From Salinicoccus sediminis (GTDB taxonomy: Bacteria > Bacillota > Bacilli > Staphylococcales > Salinicoccaceae): 64,000 nt of DNA. Location of the stretch: positions 643,364 through 707,363 of the forward strand of contig NZ_LAYZ01000001.1 of NCBI RefSeq assembly GCF_000986795.1, read 5' to 3'. Position numbers and translations under genes: made by a program. Under the pieces are notes generated by a model. It did no database searches, was not told the DNA's origin, and saw nothing but the letters and a program-made list of their open reading frames with translations. This document shows, piece after piece, positions 34,602 to 43,571 of this stretch (positions within the stretch are counted from its first letter, which is position 1; each line of letters starts with the position of its first letter).

Positions 34602-35711
34602 TTAGGATTCTCCTCTCGGTATGGAAACTTTTATAGACGTTCCCTCACCCTGTTTTGATTCAATGTCCAACATGCCTCCGAGCTTTTTCACTCTGTCTTT
34701 CATATTTCCGAGGCCATAGCTGTATCCGCTTTTTTCTTTCTGGTCAAAGCCGATGCCTTCATCTTTTATCCCTATCAGAAGTTCATCCGGTTTGGAGACT
34801 ATGCTGATTACCGCCTGATTGGAACCGGAGTGTTTCCGGACATTGTTCAGTCCTTCCTGCATCACTCTGTAAAGGCCGATTTCCACATTATCCGGGACGT
34901 CATAGAAGCCCGTTACACTGACTTCGAGTTCCAGACCGAGAAGCCCTGCATACTTCTCTATGGCATCGATGATACCCTCTTCCAGACCGATCGGCTTCAG
35001 CTGCCAGATCAGTGCTTTCATTTCACTCATGGCATGCTTTGAAGTATTTTCTATGGAATCAAACGCATCGGACAGTTTTTCCCTGTCTTTAAGATTTTTG
35101 GCCGCATGGGAAGTGATGCCTATCGAAAACAACATCTGATTGACCGAATCATGAAGATCGCGGGCCAGACGCTGGCGTTCCCGGATTATCATGTTTTCCT
35201 GTTCCTGGGCATTCAGTTCAATGCGTTTTAAAGTCGAACCGATCTGGAAAGCGACGGATTCCAAAAGATCCAGTTCATCTTTGGCAAACTGCTCTGTGTC
35301 CGGACTGGCCACATTGAGCAGACCGAATGATTCATCACCTGAGAGCAGTGGGACTGTGGCATGATGGGTGATATTGTTGTTTTCCCCGGGATATGCCATC
35401 CTGGCCTTTTCCAGACGGGAACAGACAAATATGTTCGTCGCCCGTTCAAGTTCCCTGTTGTTGTATTTGTTGACGCACCAGCATTTCCCCTCACAGAGAT
35501 GATGATACCCTTCTTTTTCAAGAGAAGGCGGCAGCCGGTAGTGCGCCTTCAACTCGGGATTCCCGTCACTGTCTATGAAAAACAGCCAACCGGTTTCAAA
35601 CTCAGAATGGTCGACCAGCAGTTTCAGTGCCCCTTCTATCATGGTGTCCCTGTCGGTTTCTTCATTCAGGAATTCTGCAATATCTTTCAAAAGCTGCAGT
35701 TTACTTTTCAT
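34602..35711 (-). CDS. airS: GAF-domain sensor kinase (AirS-like, oxygen/redox)
   Basis: Soluble histidine kinase of 369 residues with no membrane segment. GAF domain about 20-160, HisKA_3 dimerisation with RERQRLARDLHDSVNQMLFS (phospho-His in DLHD), then HATPase with the G-box DEGIGFD and YGLGNMKDR. Cysteines 73, 77 and 79 (CEGKCWC) and 97 (FVCSRL) fall in the GAF domain. AirS of Staphylococcus aureus holds a 2Fe-2S cluster bound by GAF cysteines and senses oxygen, so this pattern supports the assignment. The last residues overlap the airR ribosome site. Confidence 0.88.
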   Translation of the reverse strand: MKSKLQLLKDIAEFLNEETDRDTMIEGALKLLVDHSEFETGWLFFIDSDGNPELKAHYRLPPSLEKEGYHHLCEGKCWCVNKYNNRELERATNIFVCSRLEKARMAYPGENNNITHHATVPLLSGDESFGLLNVASPDTEQFAKDELDLLESVAFQIGSTLKRIELNAQEQENMIIRERQRLARDLHDSVNQMLFSIGITSHAAKNLKDREKLSDAFDSIENTSKHAMSEMKALIWQLKPIGLEEGIIDAIEKYAGLLGLELEVSVTGFYDVPDNVEIGLYRVMQEGLNNVRKHSGSNQAVISIVSKPDELLIGIKDEGIGFDQKEKSGYSYGLGNMKDRVKKLGGMLDIESKQGEGTSIKVSIPRGES

Positions 35712-35835
35712 AAGTCAGTCCCCCGCCGTATTTAAAGTTACTCAATTTGTAAAATTATTGTTACCATCTATGCAGAGGTATATTTTATAATGATATAGTA
35801 TGAATTACATACCAGTCCAGGACAGGAGGTCAAGG

Positions 35836-36243
35836 ATGGACCGCAGAAAATTATACCTACAATTGCTGTTCTTCACTTCGCTCATCGCAACCATGGGTTC
35901 TCTCTACTTCAGTGAAGTCAGGCAGTATGTTCCATGTGAATTCTGCTGGTACCAGCGCATTCTCATGTACCCTATCGTCATCATTTCGCTCATTGCCCTG
36001 ATAAGGCAGGATTTCGGTGCAAAATATTATATCCGTGCCCTAAGTATACTCGGTATCCTCATGGGAGGTTACCATTACGCACTCCAGAAAGTGAGTTTTA
36101 TAGGGGATGGTATGGCAGCCTGTGAGGGTGTCTCATGTACAGTTCAATATATAAACTGGTTCGGTTTCATCACCATACCCTTCCTGTCATTCATTGCATT
36201 TACCATCATTTTGATTTTAACATTTCTGATCAAAAAAGATTAA
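35836..36243 (+). CDS. bdbC: Disulfide bond formation protein BdbC/DsbB-like
   Basis: Quinone-linked thiol oxidase of 135 residues with four membrane helices. Two Cys pairs face outward: CEFC (after helix 1) and CEGVSC (between helices 3 and 4), the DsbB/BdbC arrangement. It re-oxidises a thioredoxin-like partner using menaquinone. Start ATG 35836 has AGGAGG upstream; an in-frame ATG at 35800 would add twelve residues before that site. The next gene, 13 bases on, codes for the likely partner. Confidence 0.9.
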   Translation: MDRRKLYLQLLFFTSLIATMGSLYFSEVRQYVPCEFCWYQRILMYPIVIISLIALIRQDFGAKYYIRALSILGILMGGYHYALQKVSFIGDGMAACEGVSCTVQYINWFGFITIPFLSFIAFTIILILTFLIKKD

Positions 36244-36256
36244 AGGAGAAATTTAA

Positions 36257-36763
36257 ATGGGAAACAAAGTATTTTACGGCATCATTGCCCTGGTCGTCGT
36301 CATATTTGCCGGAGTGTTCATCTTCATGAGCAGCGGCTCCGACGATCCGGAATCCCTCAGTGAATCGGGCTATTATCCATACACGGACAAAGAACCCGGT
36401 GAACTTGAAGGTTCGACGATCGACAAGCTTGACAACGAGGACTATCACCACAATAAAACACCGGATGAAGTAAAAGAGTCTGTGGGCTCGGGTGAAGGCG
36501 AATTCGTTTATTTCTGGAGTCCTACATGCGTGCACTGTGAAGCTGCCACACCATTCCTGATGGACGCATTCAATTCAGAAGACCAGGATATCACACAGCT
36601 GAACGTTCTTGAATACCAGCAGGCTTGGCAGGATTACCAGATTGAGGCGACACCTACACTCATCTACTTCGAAGATGGTGAGGAAGTCGACCGGTTCACA
36701 GGGAACCCCGGCAATTCCGAAGATTATGTATCATTCATCAACGCCATGACCGGAGAAGAATAG
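36257..36763 (+). CDS. Membrane-anchored thioredoxin-like thiol oxidoreductase
   Basis: Protein of 168 residues with an N-terminal membrane anchor (IIALVVVIFAGVFIFM, about 9-24) and an extracytoplasmic thioredoxin domain at about 70-165. Active site FWSPTCVHCEAATPF (CVHC); the cis-Pro is in IEATPTLIYF. The immediate position after bdbC suggests it is the disulfide carrier oxidised by BdbC (BdbD role), though its thioredoxin fold is of the shorter TlpA/YbbN kind and not the DsbA kind. AAAGGAGA precedes the ATG. Confidence 0.85.
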   Translation: MGNKVFYGIIALVVVIFAGVFIFMSSGSDDPESLSESGYYPYTDKEPGELEGSTIDKLDNEDYHHNKTPDEVKESVGSGEGEFVYFWSPTCVHCEAATPFLMDAFNSEDQDITQLNVLEYQQAWQDYQIEATPTLIYFEDGEEVDRFTGNPGNSEDYVSFINAMTGEE

Positions 36764-37591
36764 ATGAAGTTCACTGTAAATGAACGGTTCGATTCGATGA
36801 CACTTGAAAATATGCTTAAAGCGCTGCATGTTCCGAAAAAAGAAATGCACCTTCTGAGGATGTCAAAGGACATCGTTATCAATGACGAAAAAATGCCGCT
36901 CGACAGCACTCTGTCGGCAGGTGACATAGTGATTCTGCCCGATGATCACGGTCCGAGCAGCTATAAACCGAGCTACCGCGCCTGCGAGATACTGTATGAA
37001 GACAGATACCTGGCAGTCCTTCTGAAACCGAGAGGTGTCAAAACCCATCCGAATGAGATGCATGAAACAAACACTCTGATGAATCATGCAATCTACACGC
37101 TCGATATCCCCTATCTTGAGCCGGTCCACAGGCTGGATCAGGAGACAAAGGGTGTACTGCTCGTGGCGAAACATCCACTTATCAAAAAGATGCTCGATCA
37201 CATGCTTGCCGCAAGGGAGATAAAAAGAACATACATTGCAAGGGTCGATACTAAGAAGCTGATTGAACCGCAGACGATCAGCCAGCCGGTTGCCAAAAAT
37301 CCGAAAGAGCGCAACAGGTACCATGTAACGGAGAAAGGCAAAGAGGCGGTCACCCACATCCTTGGTTCCAAAGTGCATCAGGATTACTGCGAAATTGAAA
37401 TCGAGCTTGAAACAGGAAGGACCCATCAGATAAGAGTCCACCTTGAACACATCGGCCTGCCCGTCATCGGAGATACACTGTACGGCGGCGCAACACTCCG
37501 CGACCTGCAGCTCTTCAGCTACAGGATCACATTCATCCATCCGATAACACAACAGGAAATCCTTGTCCAACTGGACAGGGAAACAATATGA
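36764..37591 (+). CDS. RluA-family pseudouridine synthase
   Basis: RNA pseudouridine synthase of 275 residues. An S4-like N-terminal region (about 1-65) is followed by the catalytic domain with PVHRLDQETKGVLLVAK, where Asp is the nucleophile, and ETGRTHQIRVHLEHIGLPVI. The gene begins directly after the stop of the thioredoxin-like gene, so the three genes form an operon. rRNA or tRNA target unknown. The stop codon lies in the terminator stem. Confidence 0.88.
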   Translation: MKFTVNERFDSMTLENMLKALHVPKKEMHLLRMSKDIVINDEKMPLDSTLSAGDIVILPDDHGPSSYKPSYRACEILYEDRYLAVLLKPRGVKTHPNEMHETNTLMNHAIYTLDIPYLEPVHRLDQETKGVLLVAKHPLIKKMLDHMLAAREIKRTYIARVDTKKLIEPQTISQPVAKNPKERNRYHVTEKGKEAVTHILGSKVHQDYCEIEIELETGRTHQIRVHLEHIGLPVIGDTLYGGATLRDLQLFSYRITFIHPITQQEILVQLDRETI

Positions 37592-37625
37592 CAAAAGGCA
37601 GATCAATCAGATCTGCCTTTTGTCA
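37589..37625. terminator. Bidirectional terminator rluA-like / trpG
   Basis: TGACAAAAGGCAGAT / ATCTGCCTTTTGTCA, 15-base-pair stem. It contains the stop codons of both convergent genes. Confidence 0.9.
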
Positions 37626-38201
37626 TATTTGCACTTTTATACTTTCCAGGACATTTTCAAGCAGCTTTCTGCCATCGGCCGAGCCGATGGATTCCGGATG
37701 GAACTGCACGCCTTCAAGAGGCAGGTTCCTGTGCCTTATGGCCATTACCTCCCCTTCCTCATTCTCTGCGCTCACTTCAAAACAATCCGGCAGTGAAATT
37801 CTATCTACTACAAGTGAATGGTAATTCATGACTTCTGTCCCCTGCGGCATCCCACGGAATATTCCCTTCCCGTCATGATGGAGCTGTGAAGTCTTCCCGT
37901 GCATCAGCCTGCCTGTTTTTACGATATCACCACCAAAGGCATGGGCGATCGACTGATGTCCCAGGCATACCCCGAAAATCGGAATGATTCCTTTGAATTT
38001 TTCTATCACTTCAAGCGTCATCCCTGTCTGTTCGGGTGTACGCGGTCCCGGGGACAATAGTATAAGCCCGGGCTGCAGCGCCTCTATTTCATTGAGCCGG
38101 ACCGCATCATTCCTTCTGACTGTAATATCTTCGCCGCGCTCTCCAAGAAACTGGACGATATTGTAGGTAAAGGAGTCATAGTGGTCGATCATATATATCA
38201 T
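37623..38201 (-). CDS. trpG: Anthranilate synthase glutamine amidotransferase
   Basis: Class I glutaminase subunit of 192 residues that supplies ammonia to TrpE. Catalytic Cys in FGVCLGHQSIAHAFGG and the His-Glu pair in FHPESIGS are intact. It may also serve para-aminobenzoate synthesis, as the Bacillus PabA/TrpG subunit does. It starts just after the TrpE gene with GGGAGGAAG upstream. The gene ends at a bidirectional terminator; no trpD, trpC or pabC follows. Confidence 0.88.
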   Translation of the reverse strand: MIYMIDHYDSFTYNIVQFLGERGEDITVRRNDAVRLNEIEALQPGLILLSPGPRTPEQTGMTLEVIEKFKGIIPIFGVCLGHQSIAHAFGGDIVKTGRLMHGKTSQLHHDGKGIFRGMPQGTEVMNYHSLVVDRISLPDCFEVSAENEEGEVMAIRHRNLPLEGVQFHPESIGSADGRKLLENVLESIKVQI

Positions 38202-38202
38202 A

Positions 38203-39720
38203 TTATCTTCCTCCCGCAGATTTTAAGGACAGTGGCTTTTCCCTGAACACGAGCTCCGCCAGATGGACGGCTTTTGCAAGTGCACTCGCCTTATTGATCG
38301 TTTCCTGATATTCCATTTCCGGATCGGAATCTGCGACAACACCGGCGCCCGCCTGGACATGAAGATCACTTCCCATAAGGGTCATGCTCCTGATAGTTAT
38401 GCAGGAATCCATGTTACCGTCAAAACCGAGATAGAGGATACTGCCTCCATACAGGTTCCTGGCCGTAGGCTCGAGTTCTCTCAAAATCTGCATGGCCCGC
38501 ACCTTTGGAGCCCCCGAAAGTGTACCGGCCGGAAATGATGATATGAACGCGTCGATTGGCGACACCCCTTCCCTCAGTTCCCCATTCACTTTACTGATGA
38601 TATGCATGACTTTTGAAAATCGTCCTATTGTCATATAATCGCTGACTGCAACAGAGCCGTATTTTGCAACCCGTCCGATATCGTTTCGGGCCAGGTCCAC
38701 CAGCATGCGGTGTTCGGCGATTTCTTTGTCATCACTCAGAAGATCTTCTGCAAGCCTCTCATCCTCTTCCAGGGTCTCACCGCGCTTCCTGGTGCCGGCA
38801 ATCGGATGGATTTCAAGTCTTCTGTCCTGGACCTGGAGCTGCCTTTCAGGTGAACTGCCGATGACTTCCACGTCATCGAATTTCAAATAATACATATAGG
38901 GTGACGGGTTTACATTCCTCAGAACTCTGTACAGTTCAAATCCGTCAAGCCTGGTCTTCGTCTGGAAACGCTGCGACAGGACCGCCTGGAGAATGTCTCC
39001 TTCCTTGATATATTTCTTTACTCTGCCGACATCTTCCTTGAATTTTTCTTTGGTATAGTTGCTGTCCATTTTTTGGACCGGACTATCATACAGGCCAACC
39101 GGCATCATTATATCGGTCAGCCCACTTTTTTTGACCAGCCGCTCCCTGATATGCCGGATGTGCTGGAGCGACCTGTCAAACACCTCCCGTCTGTCAGTTT
39201 CGTCATCGATCCTGGCAAATGTGAGTATCGTTATCTTTCCCGTACGGTGGTTGTAGGCAAGCAAGGTCTGACAGAATAAAAGATGATAATTCGGCAGTTT
39301 TTTCTCAGCTCCGGTTCTCGCCGGCACCGGTTCATAGTCCGAAATGGCATCATAACTGATGTACCCAACCCCTCCTCCCTTGAATGGAATATCGGTTTCG
39401 GGGATTTTCACGTCCAGTTCAAGAAGCACGCGCTCGAATGCCTCTTTGAAGGAAGGCGCTCCCATTTTCGAACCATACTGCAGATCACTGATTATGAACT
39501 CTCCTGCTGTTTCCACCACATCCATTATCGGATTTATACCGATAAATGAAAAATTGGACCACGGTGATTCGGGCTCCTGGCTTTCAAGCATATATACAGC
39601 CTCATCTTTAAGGGCATGGAACATGTGGACCGGCGTCAGTACATCTGTATAGAAAGATTGTACCACCGGCACTGTCCTGTAATTCGCAGCATCATGTGCG
39701 AACGATTCATACGTGGTCAA
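38203..39720 (-). CDS. trpE: Anthranilate synthase component I
   Basis: Chorismate-using enzyme of 505 residues. The catalytic core is at about 230-495 with HPIAGTRKRGET, LVDLARNDIGRV and FPAGTLSGAPKVRAM. The motif is PIAGT and not PIKGT: Ala here is typical of TrpE, Lys of PabB. The N-terminal domain has MLESQEP, resembling the LLES element of the tryptophan feedback site. Start is TTG at 39720 behind GAGGTGATGAA. It has its own promoter and forms a two-gene unit with trpG, cut off from the rest of the trp pathway. Confidence 0.87.
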   Translation of the reverse strand: MTTYESFAHDAANYRTVPVVQSFYTDVLTPVHMFHALKDEAVYMLESQEPESPWSNFSFIGINPIMDVVETAGEFIISDLQYGSKMGAPSFKEAFERVLLELDVKIPETDIPFKGGGVGYISYDAISDYEPVPARTGAEKKLPNYHLLFCQTLLAYNHRTGKITILTFARIDDETDRREVFDRSLQHIRHIRERLVKKSGLTDIMMPVGLYDSPVQKMDSNYTKEKFKEDVGRVKKYIKEGDILQAVLSQRFQTKTRLDGFELYRVLRNVNPSPYMYYLKFDDVEVIGSSPERQLQVQDRRLEIHPIAGTRKRGETLEEDERLAEDLLSDDKEIAEHRMLVDLARNDIGRVAKYGSVAVSDYMTIGRFSKVMHIISKVNGELREGVSPIDAFISSFPAGTLSGAPKVRAMQILRELEPTARNLYGGSILYLGFDGNMDSCITIRSMTLMGSDLHVQAGAGVVADSDPEMEYQETINKASALAKAVHLAELVFREKPLSLKSAGGR

Positions 39721-39759
39721 TTCATCACCTCATTCATATTGACTGAAATACATGTGAAT

Positions 39760-39788
39760 AGTCTACACAATTCAGAAAACAAAGTCAA
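39760..39788 (-). promoter_or_regulatory. Promoter of trpEG
   Basis: Minus strand -35 TTGACT (39783-39788), -10 TAGACT (39760-39765), spacing 17. Confidence 0.7.
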
Positions 39789-39801
39789 TCCAATACAAAA
39801 G

Positions 39802-39845
39802 CCTCCTGATATACAGATCTGCTGGGACATCTGTATATCAGGAGG
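39802..39845 (-). terminator. Long perfect hairpin between ppk and trpE
   Basis: 17-base-pair perfect stem CCTCCTGATATACAGAT / ATCTGTATATCAGGAGG with a 10-base loop. On the minus strand it follows ppk by 33 bases and is trailed by CTTTTGTATTGG, so it is probably the ppk terminator. It also contains CCTCCT/AGGAGG, complementary to a ribosome site, which is unusual. Confidence 0.6.
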
Positions 39846-39877
39846 ACTCACTGAAACCAATACTGACCTTTAAGTTA

Positions 39878-41998
39878 TCATCTTTTCTTTTTGAAACGCC
39901 GTTTCACTTTCAGCAGAAGTTCGTTCTCTTTTTGGACCTGCTGCTCGCGGCCGTAGCTTTCAGCCCTTCTCATAAGTTCGTCCTGGGCGCTGACCGGTTC
40001 ATATGCATTTTTCACGTATTCATATGTCCCGTCGGATTTCTGGACACGGGCCTTGATATTATCCATAAGGTAGAGCCGGTTGATGGACTTCAGCTCATCA
40101 AGTATTTTTGGATCGTTTATCGGAAAGAGTATTTCAACCCGTTTGATCATGTTACGTGTCATCATGTCGGCAGAGGACAGATACATCTTTTCCTCTCCAT
40201 TATGATTGAAATAATAGATTCTCGAATGTTCGAGGAAGCGTCCGACAATACTGATGACACGGATGTTATCACTGACGCCTTCAATCCCCGGTTTCAGGCA
40301 GCATATGCCCCTGATGACAAGGTCCACTTTCACGCCTTCCTGGGAGGCCTGGAGCAGTTTATTGATGACTTTCTTATCGGTAAGGGAATTCATCTTGGCA
40401 AAAATGTAACCATTGCCGTTTTCCTTGTGGAGTTCTATCTCCCTGTCGATGGATTCACCAAACAGATCCCGTATTTCAAACGGCGCAACATGCAGTGAAT
40501 GGTATTCCGGTTTCAGCGAGTAGCCGCTCAGATAGTTGAAGAAATTGATTGCGTCGATTCCGATGTCCGGATCTGTAGTAATGACCCCCATGTCAGTGTA
40601 CTGCTTCGCAGTTGAGTCATTGTAGTTTCCTGTACCCAGATGGACATACCTCACTATCCTGCCCCTCACCCTTTTGACGACAAGTGTGATTTTGCTGTGG
40701 GTCTTGAGATAATGCATGCCGTAGATGACATGGCATCCAGCATCCTCCAGTTCTTTCGCCCACTGCACATTATTCTCTTCATCAAAACGGGCCTTCAGCT
40801 CGACAAGGACGGTGACCTGTTTGTCATTTTCGGCAGCGCGCTTCAATGCCTCTATGATGGGGGAATCGCTTGAGACCCGGTACAGTGTCTGCTTGATGGC
40901 AAGTACATCCGGGTCTTCCGCCGCTTCCTTCATGAAACCCACAATAGGTTCGAAACTTTCAAACGGATGATGGAAGAATATATCTTCATCCAGCGCCTGT
41001 TCATAGATGTTCTGTGAACCGAGGAACTTCGGTTCCTGGGGCACGAATGGCTGATATACAAGATGCGGCAGCCGTTCTTTAAGCCTGGATGACAATTCAA
41101 ATAGGAATGTCAAGTCAAGCGGACCGTCGAATTTGTACACATCGTCATCATGCAGATCCAGTTCGCTTCTGAGAAACGATCCATTTATCGTCGGATCTTT
41201 GCTGATATCGATTTCAAGACGGACAGCCGCCCCTTTCGTCCGTTCTTTCAGAAAGCGCTCTATCTCTATAAGGAGGTCTGCCGCCCCTTCCTCATGGATT
41301 GTCAGGTCGGCATTCCTTGTTATCCTGAACGGGAAGGTCCTGTCGATCCGGTAGCCTTTGAACAGTTTTTCGATATACGTTTCGATGATATCTTCTGTGA
41401 GGACGAAGTATGTGTCCTCCCCGTCCTGCATTTCATAGAATCGTCTGATGACTGTCGGCAGTTGGACGATTGCTGTCTGGTCACCGAGATCGTCCGACAG
41501 ATTAACGAATATATTTATCTTTTTGTTCTTCAGTTTCGGGAATGGGCGATAGGCATCAATACCGAGCGGAGTGAGTGAAGGGTAGATTTCTGAATCGAAT
41601 ATATCCTCAAGCTCAAGACGAAGATGCTCAGGCAGCTCCTGCGGGCGTCTGAAATATATATTGTACTTCCCGAGTTCATCTTTCAACTTATGATAATATT
41701 CATACTGCACCTTGCTGTTTTCCCTGTTCAGTTCTCCTATCCCCCTCAGCTGCTGTCCCGGGGTCAACTGTGTTTTTGTATCGGGTTCATGATAGTTCAT
41801 CTTCACCTGGTCCTTCAGTCCGGCGACACGGACCATGAAGAACTCATCCAGGTTTGAGCTGGTGATGGCCAGAAACTTCAGACGTTCCAGAAGAGGATTA
41901 TTCGGGTCTATCGCTTCCTGGATTACTCTGTAGTTGAACTGGAGCCAGCTCATCTCCCTGTTGTTGTAATACTTTCGATCATTCAATTTGTATGCCAT
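39878..41998 (-). CDS. ppk: Polyphosphate kinase 1
   Basis: Makes polyphosphate from ATP, 706 residues. PPK1 parts: N-terminal [48 protein letters not shown], and [16 protein letters not shown] with the autophosphorylated His; the second catalytic region ends in [15 protein letters not shown] 41998 has GGGGAGG upstream; an in-frame ATG at 42019 lies before that site. It follows ppx by 36 bases, so the kinase and phosphatase are co-expressed. Confidence 0.93.
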   Translation of the reverse strand: MAYKLNDRKYYNNREMSWLQFNYRVIQEAIDPNNPLLERLKFLAITSSNLDEFFMVRVAGLKDQVKMNYHEPDTKTQLTPGQQLRGIGELNRENSKVQYEYYHKLKDELGKYNIYFRRPQELPEHLRLELEDIFDSEIYPSLTPLGIDAYRPFPKLKNKKINIFVNLSDDLGDQTAIVQLPTVIRRFYEMQDGEDTYFVLTEDIIETYIEKLFKGYRIDRTFPFRITRNADLTIHEEGAADLLIEIERFLKERTKGAAVRLEIDISKDPTINGSFLRSELDLHDDDVYKFDGPLDLTFLFELSSRLKERLPHLVYQPFVPQEPKFLGSQNIYEQALDEDIFFHHPFESFEPIVGFMKEAAEDPDVLAIKQTLYRVSSDSPIIEALKRAAENDKQVTVLVELKARFDEENNVQWAKELEDAGCHVIYGMHYLKTHSKITLVVKRVRGRIVRYVHLGTGNYNDSTAKQYTDMGVITTDPDIGIDAINFFNYLSGYSLKPEYHSLHVAPFEIRDLFGESIDREIELHKENGNGYIFAKMNSLTDKKVINKLLQASQEGVKVDLVIRGICCLKPGIEGVSDNIRVISIVGRFLEHSRIYYFNHNGEEKMYLSSADMMTRNMIKRVEILFPINDPKILDELKSINRLYLMDNIKARVQKSDGTYEYVKNAYEPVSAQDELMRRAESYGREQQVQKENELLLKVKRRFKKKR

Positions 41999-42034
41999 CT
42001 CAATCCTCCCCTTTAACATTATACAATCTGAATA

Positions 42035-43561
42035 TTAAGTTTCTGTAAATCTCAGTTCCATATCTTCATCCATTATTTTCTCGATATGCTTCTTCTGACG
42101 GTTTGCCTGGTACTCTTCGGCAATCGGGTCGCCCTGGTACTCGACAGTCAGCACCATCTCATCATCCTCTTCCTCAAGGTAGAGTTCTTTGACCACTCCG
42201 GTGTCGGAGACATTAAGCGCATTTGCGAATTTCAGTATGCTGCCGAGGGCCTGTATATCCTCCACTTCATCATCATCAAACCAATCCGTCTCATCCGCGT
42301 AGAATTTTAGCAGAGTCTTGTTTTTATAACTGGCCATCAGTGCAAGCCTGACCCTGTCCTTATGGACAATGCCGTTGATGTTACTGTTGGAAATCAGATA
42401 ATAGGTATGCTGACTCGTGGCATCACGATCTATGAAATCCCCCAGATAGAAGAGATAGGCCGCATTTTTCATCAGGTTCTTCTCATGTTTCTTAAAATCG
42501 ATGTACTGATGTTTTTCCAGCTCATGAAAGATCCTCTCAGCCAGTTCGGTCCGCCGCTGCGCTGCGGACGGTTTGATTTTGAAGTCATTTGCCAGTTCAA
42601 TCAGCGAATCCTTGAACACTTCATGCTTGTCAAATGCATCCGGAAAATCTTTTGAGATGATTGAAATCGCCATCCCTTCACGTATCCCTTTCCGGCTGAA
42701 TTTGAACTCGTCCGCTTTGACGACATCATAGAGCGTCCTGAACACGATGAGACTCGGCAGAATGATATCACTGCGGTCTTTGCTGAGTCCGTCGATATCA
42801 TCGAGATCATCACTGTCGGTATTCTTCAGCAGGCTGTATACATCCTTCAGGTCCCCTTTGGACATGGAGTACCCATGGACCCCTGCAATGGGATAATTCG
42901 TCTCTGACTGATGGATTCTGGCAATGTTACGCGCACTTCCGCCGATGGCGAGGATCGGTACTTTCCGTTTCGCAAGCCATTTGACACCCTTCAGCTGTTC
43001 CTTGACGTATTTTTCTGTCTCGGCAATGGCTTTTTTATCATTATGGTCACTGTCTTCGAAAAACATCGATTTCAACGTCACAACACCGAAAGGCAGGCTG
43101 ATGGAATGTATGAGCTTCTTATCTTCAAAATAAGTGAGCTCAGTACTTCCACCGCCGATATCAATCGTCACGCCATCAGTGTTGCTGATCGTATGAGCGA
43201 CCGCGTGATATCCGTAATACGCCTCTTCTTTACCGGTGATGACCTTGAGTTTCATACCGACTTCCGACTGGACCTTCTCCAGTATTCCGTCAACGTTTAC
43301 AGACTGCCTGATGGCTGCTGTGGCAACAGGATAGATGTCTGAAACATCATACTTTGCGGCAATCTGTTTGAAGCTGTTCAAGATGGAGATGAGGTTGTCT
43401 ATTCCCTCATCTTCCATCTCATAATCTTCATTCAAAAATTGTGCCAGTCTGGCAGGCGTCTTGATATTCTGCAGTTCCTTAAGTCCGGTACTTTCATCAT
43501 ATTCGAAAAGTACCAGACGGATGGTATTTGAACCTATATCCACTAAACCGATTCGTTTCAT
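42035..43561 (-). CDS. ppx: Exopolyphosphatase (Ppx/GppA family)
   Basis: Hydrolyses polyphosphate ends or pppGpp; 508 residues. Actin-like ATPase fold with GLVDIGSNTIRLVLFEYD at the start and VTIDIGGGSTELTYF at about 135; the C-terminal half is HD-like and helical (LFYLGDFIDRDATSQHTYYL). ATG 43561 has AAGGGG upstream. It lies between fumC and ppk with gaps of about 10 and 36 bases, so the three can be read in one transcript. Confidence 0.92.
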   Translation of the reverse strand: MKRIGLVDIGSNTIRLVLFEYDESTGLKELQNIKTPARLAQFLNEDYEMEDEGIDNLISILNSFKQIAAKYDVSDIYPVATAAIRQSVNVDGILEKVQSEVGMKLKVITGKEEAYYGYHAVAHTISNTDGVTIDIGGGSTELTYFEDKKLIHSISLPFGVVTLKSMFFEDSDHNDKKAIAETEKYVKEQLKGVKWLAKRKVPILAIGGSARNIARIHQSETNYPIAGVHGYSMSKGDLKDVYSLLKNTDSDDLDDIDGLSKDRSDIILPSLIVFRTLYDVVKADEFKFSRKGIREGMAISIISKDFPDAFDKHEVFKDSLIELANDFKIKPSAAQRRTELAERIFHELEKHQYIDFKKHEKNLMKNAAYLFYLGDFIDRDATSQHTYYLISNSNINGIVHKDRVRLALMASYKNKTLLKFYADETDWFDDDEVEDIQALGSILKFANALNVSDTGVVKELYLEEEDDEMVLTVEYQGDPIAEEYQANRQKKHIEKIMDEDMELRFTET

Positions 43562-43571
43562 AAAATACCCC

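Noticed and set aside
38203..39720. PabB (aminodeoxychorismate synthase) identity
   Set aside because: The active-site motif is PIAGT, while PabB has Lys in that place; pabC does not follow. TrpE is preferred, with some doubt because the trp genes are absent.
39721..39877. A T-box or trp attenuator before trpE
   Set aside because: No T-box sequence, no Trp-rich leader and the hairpin lies upstream of the promoter.
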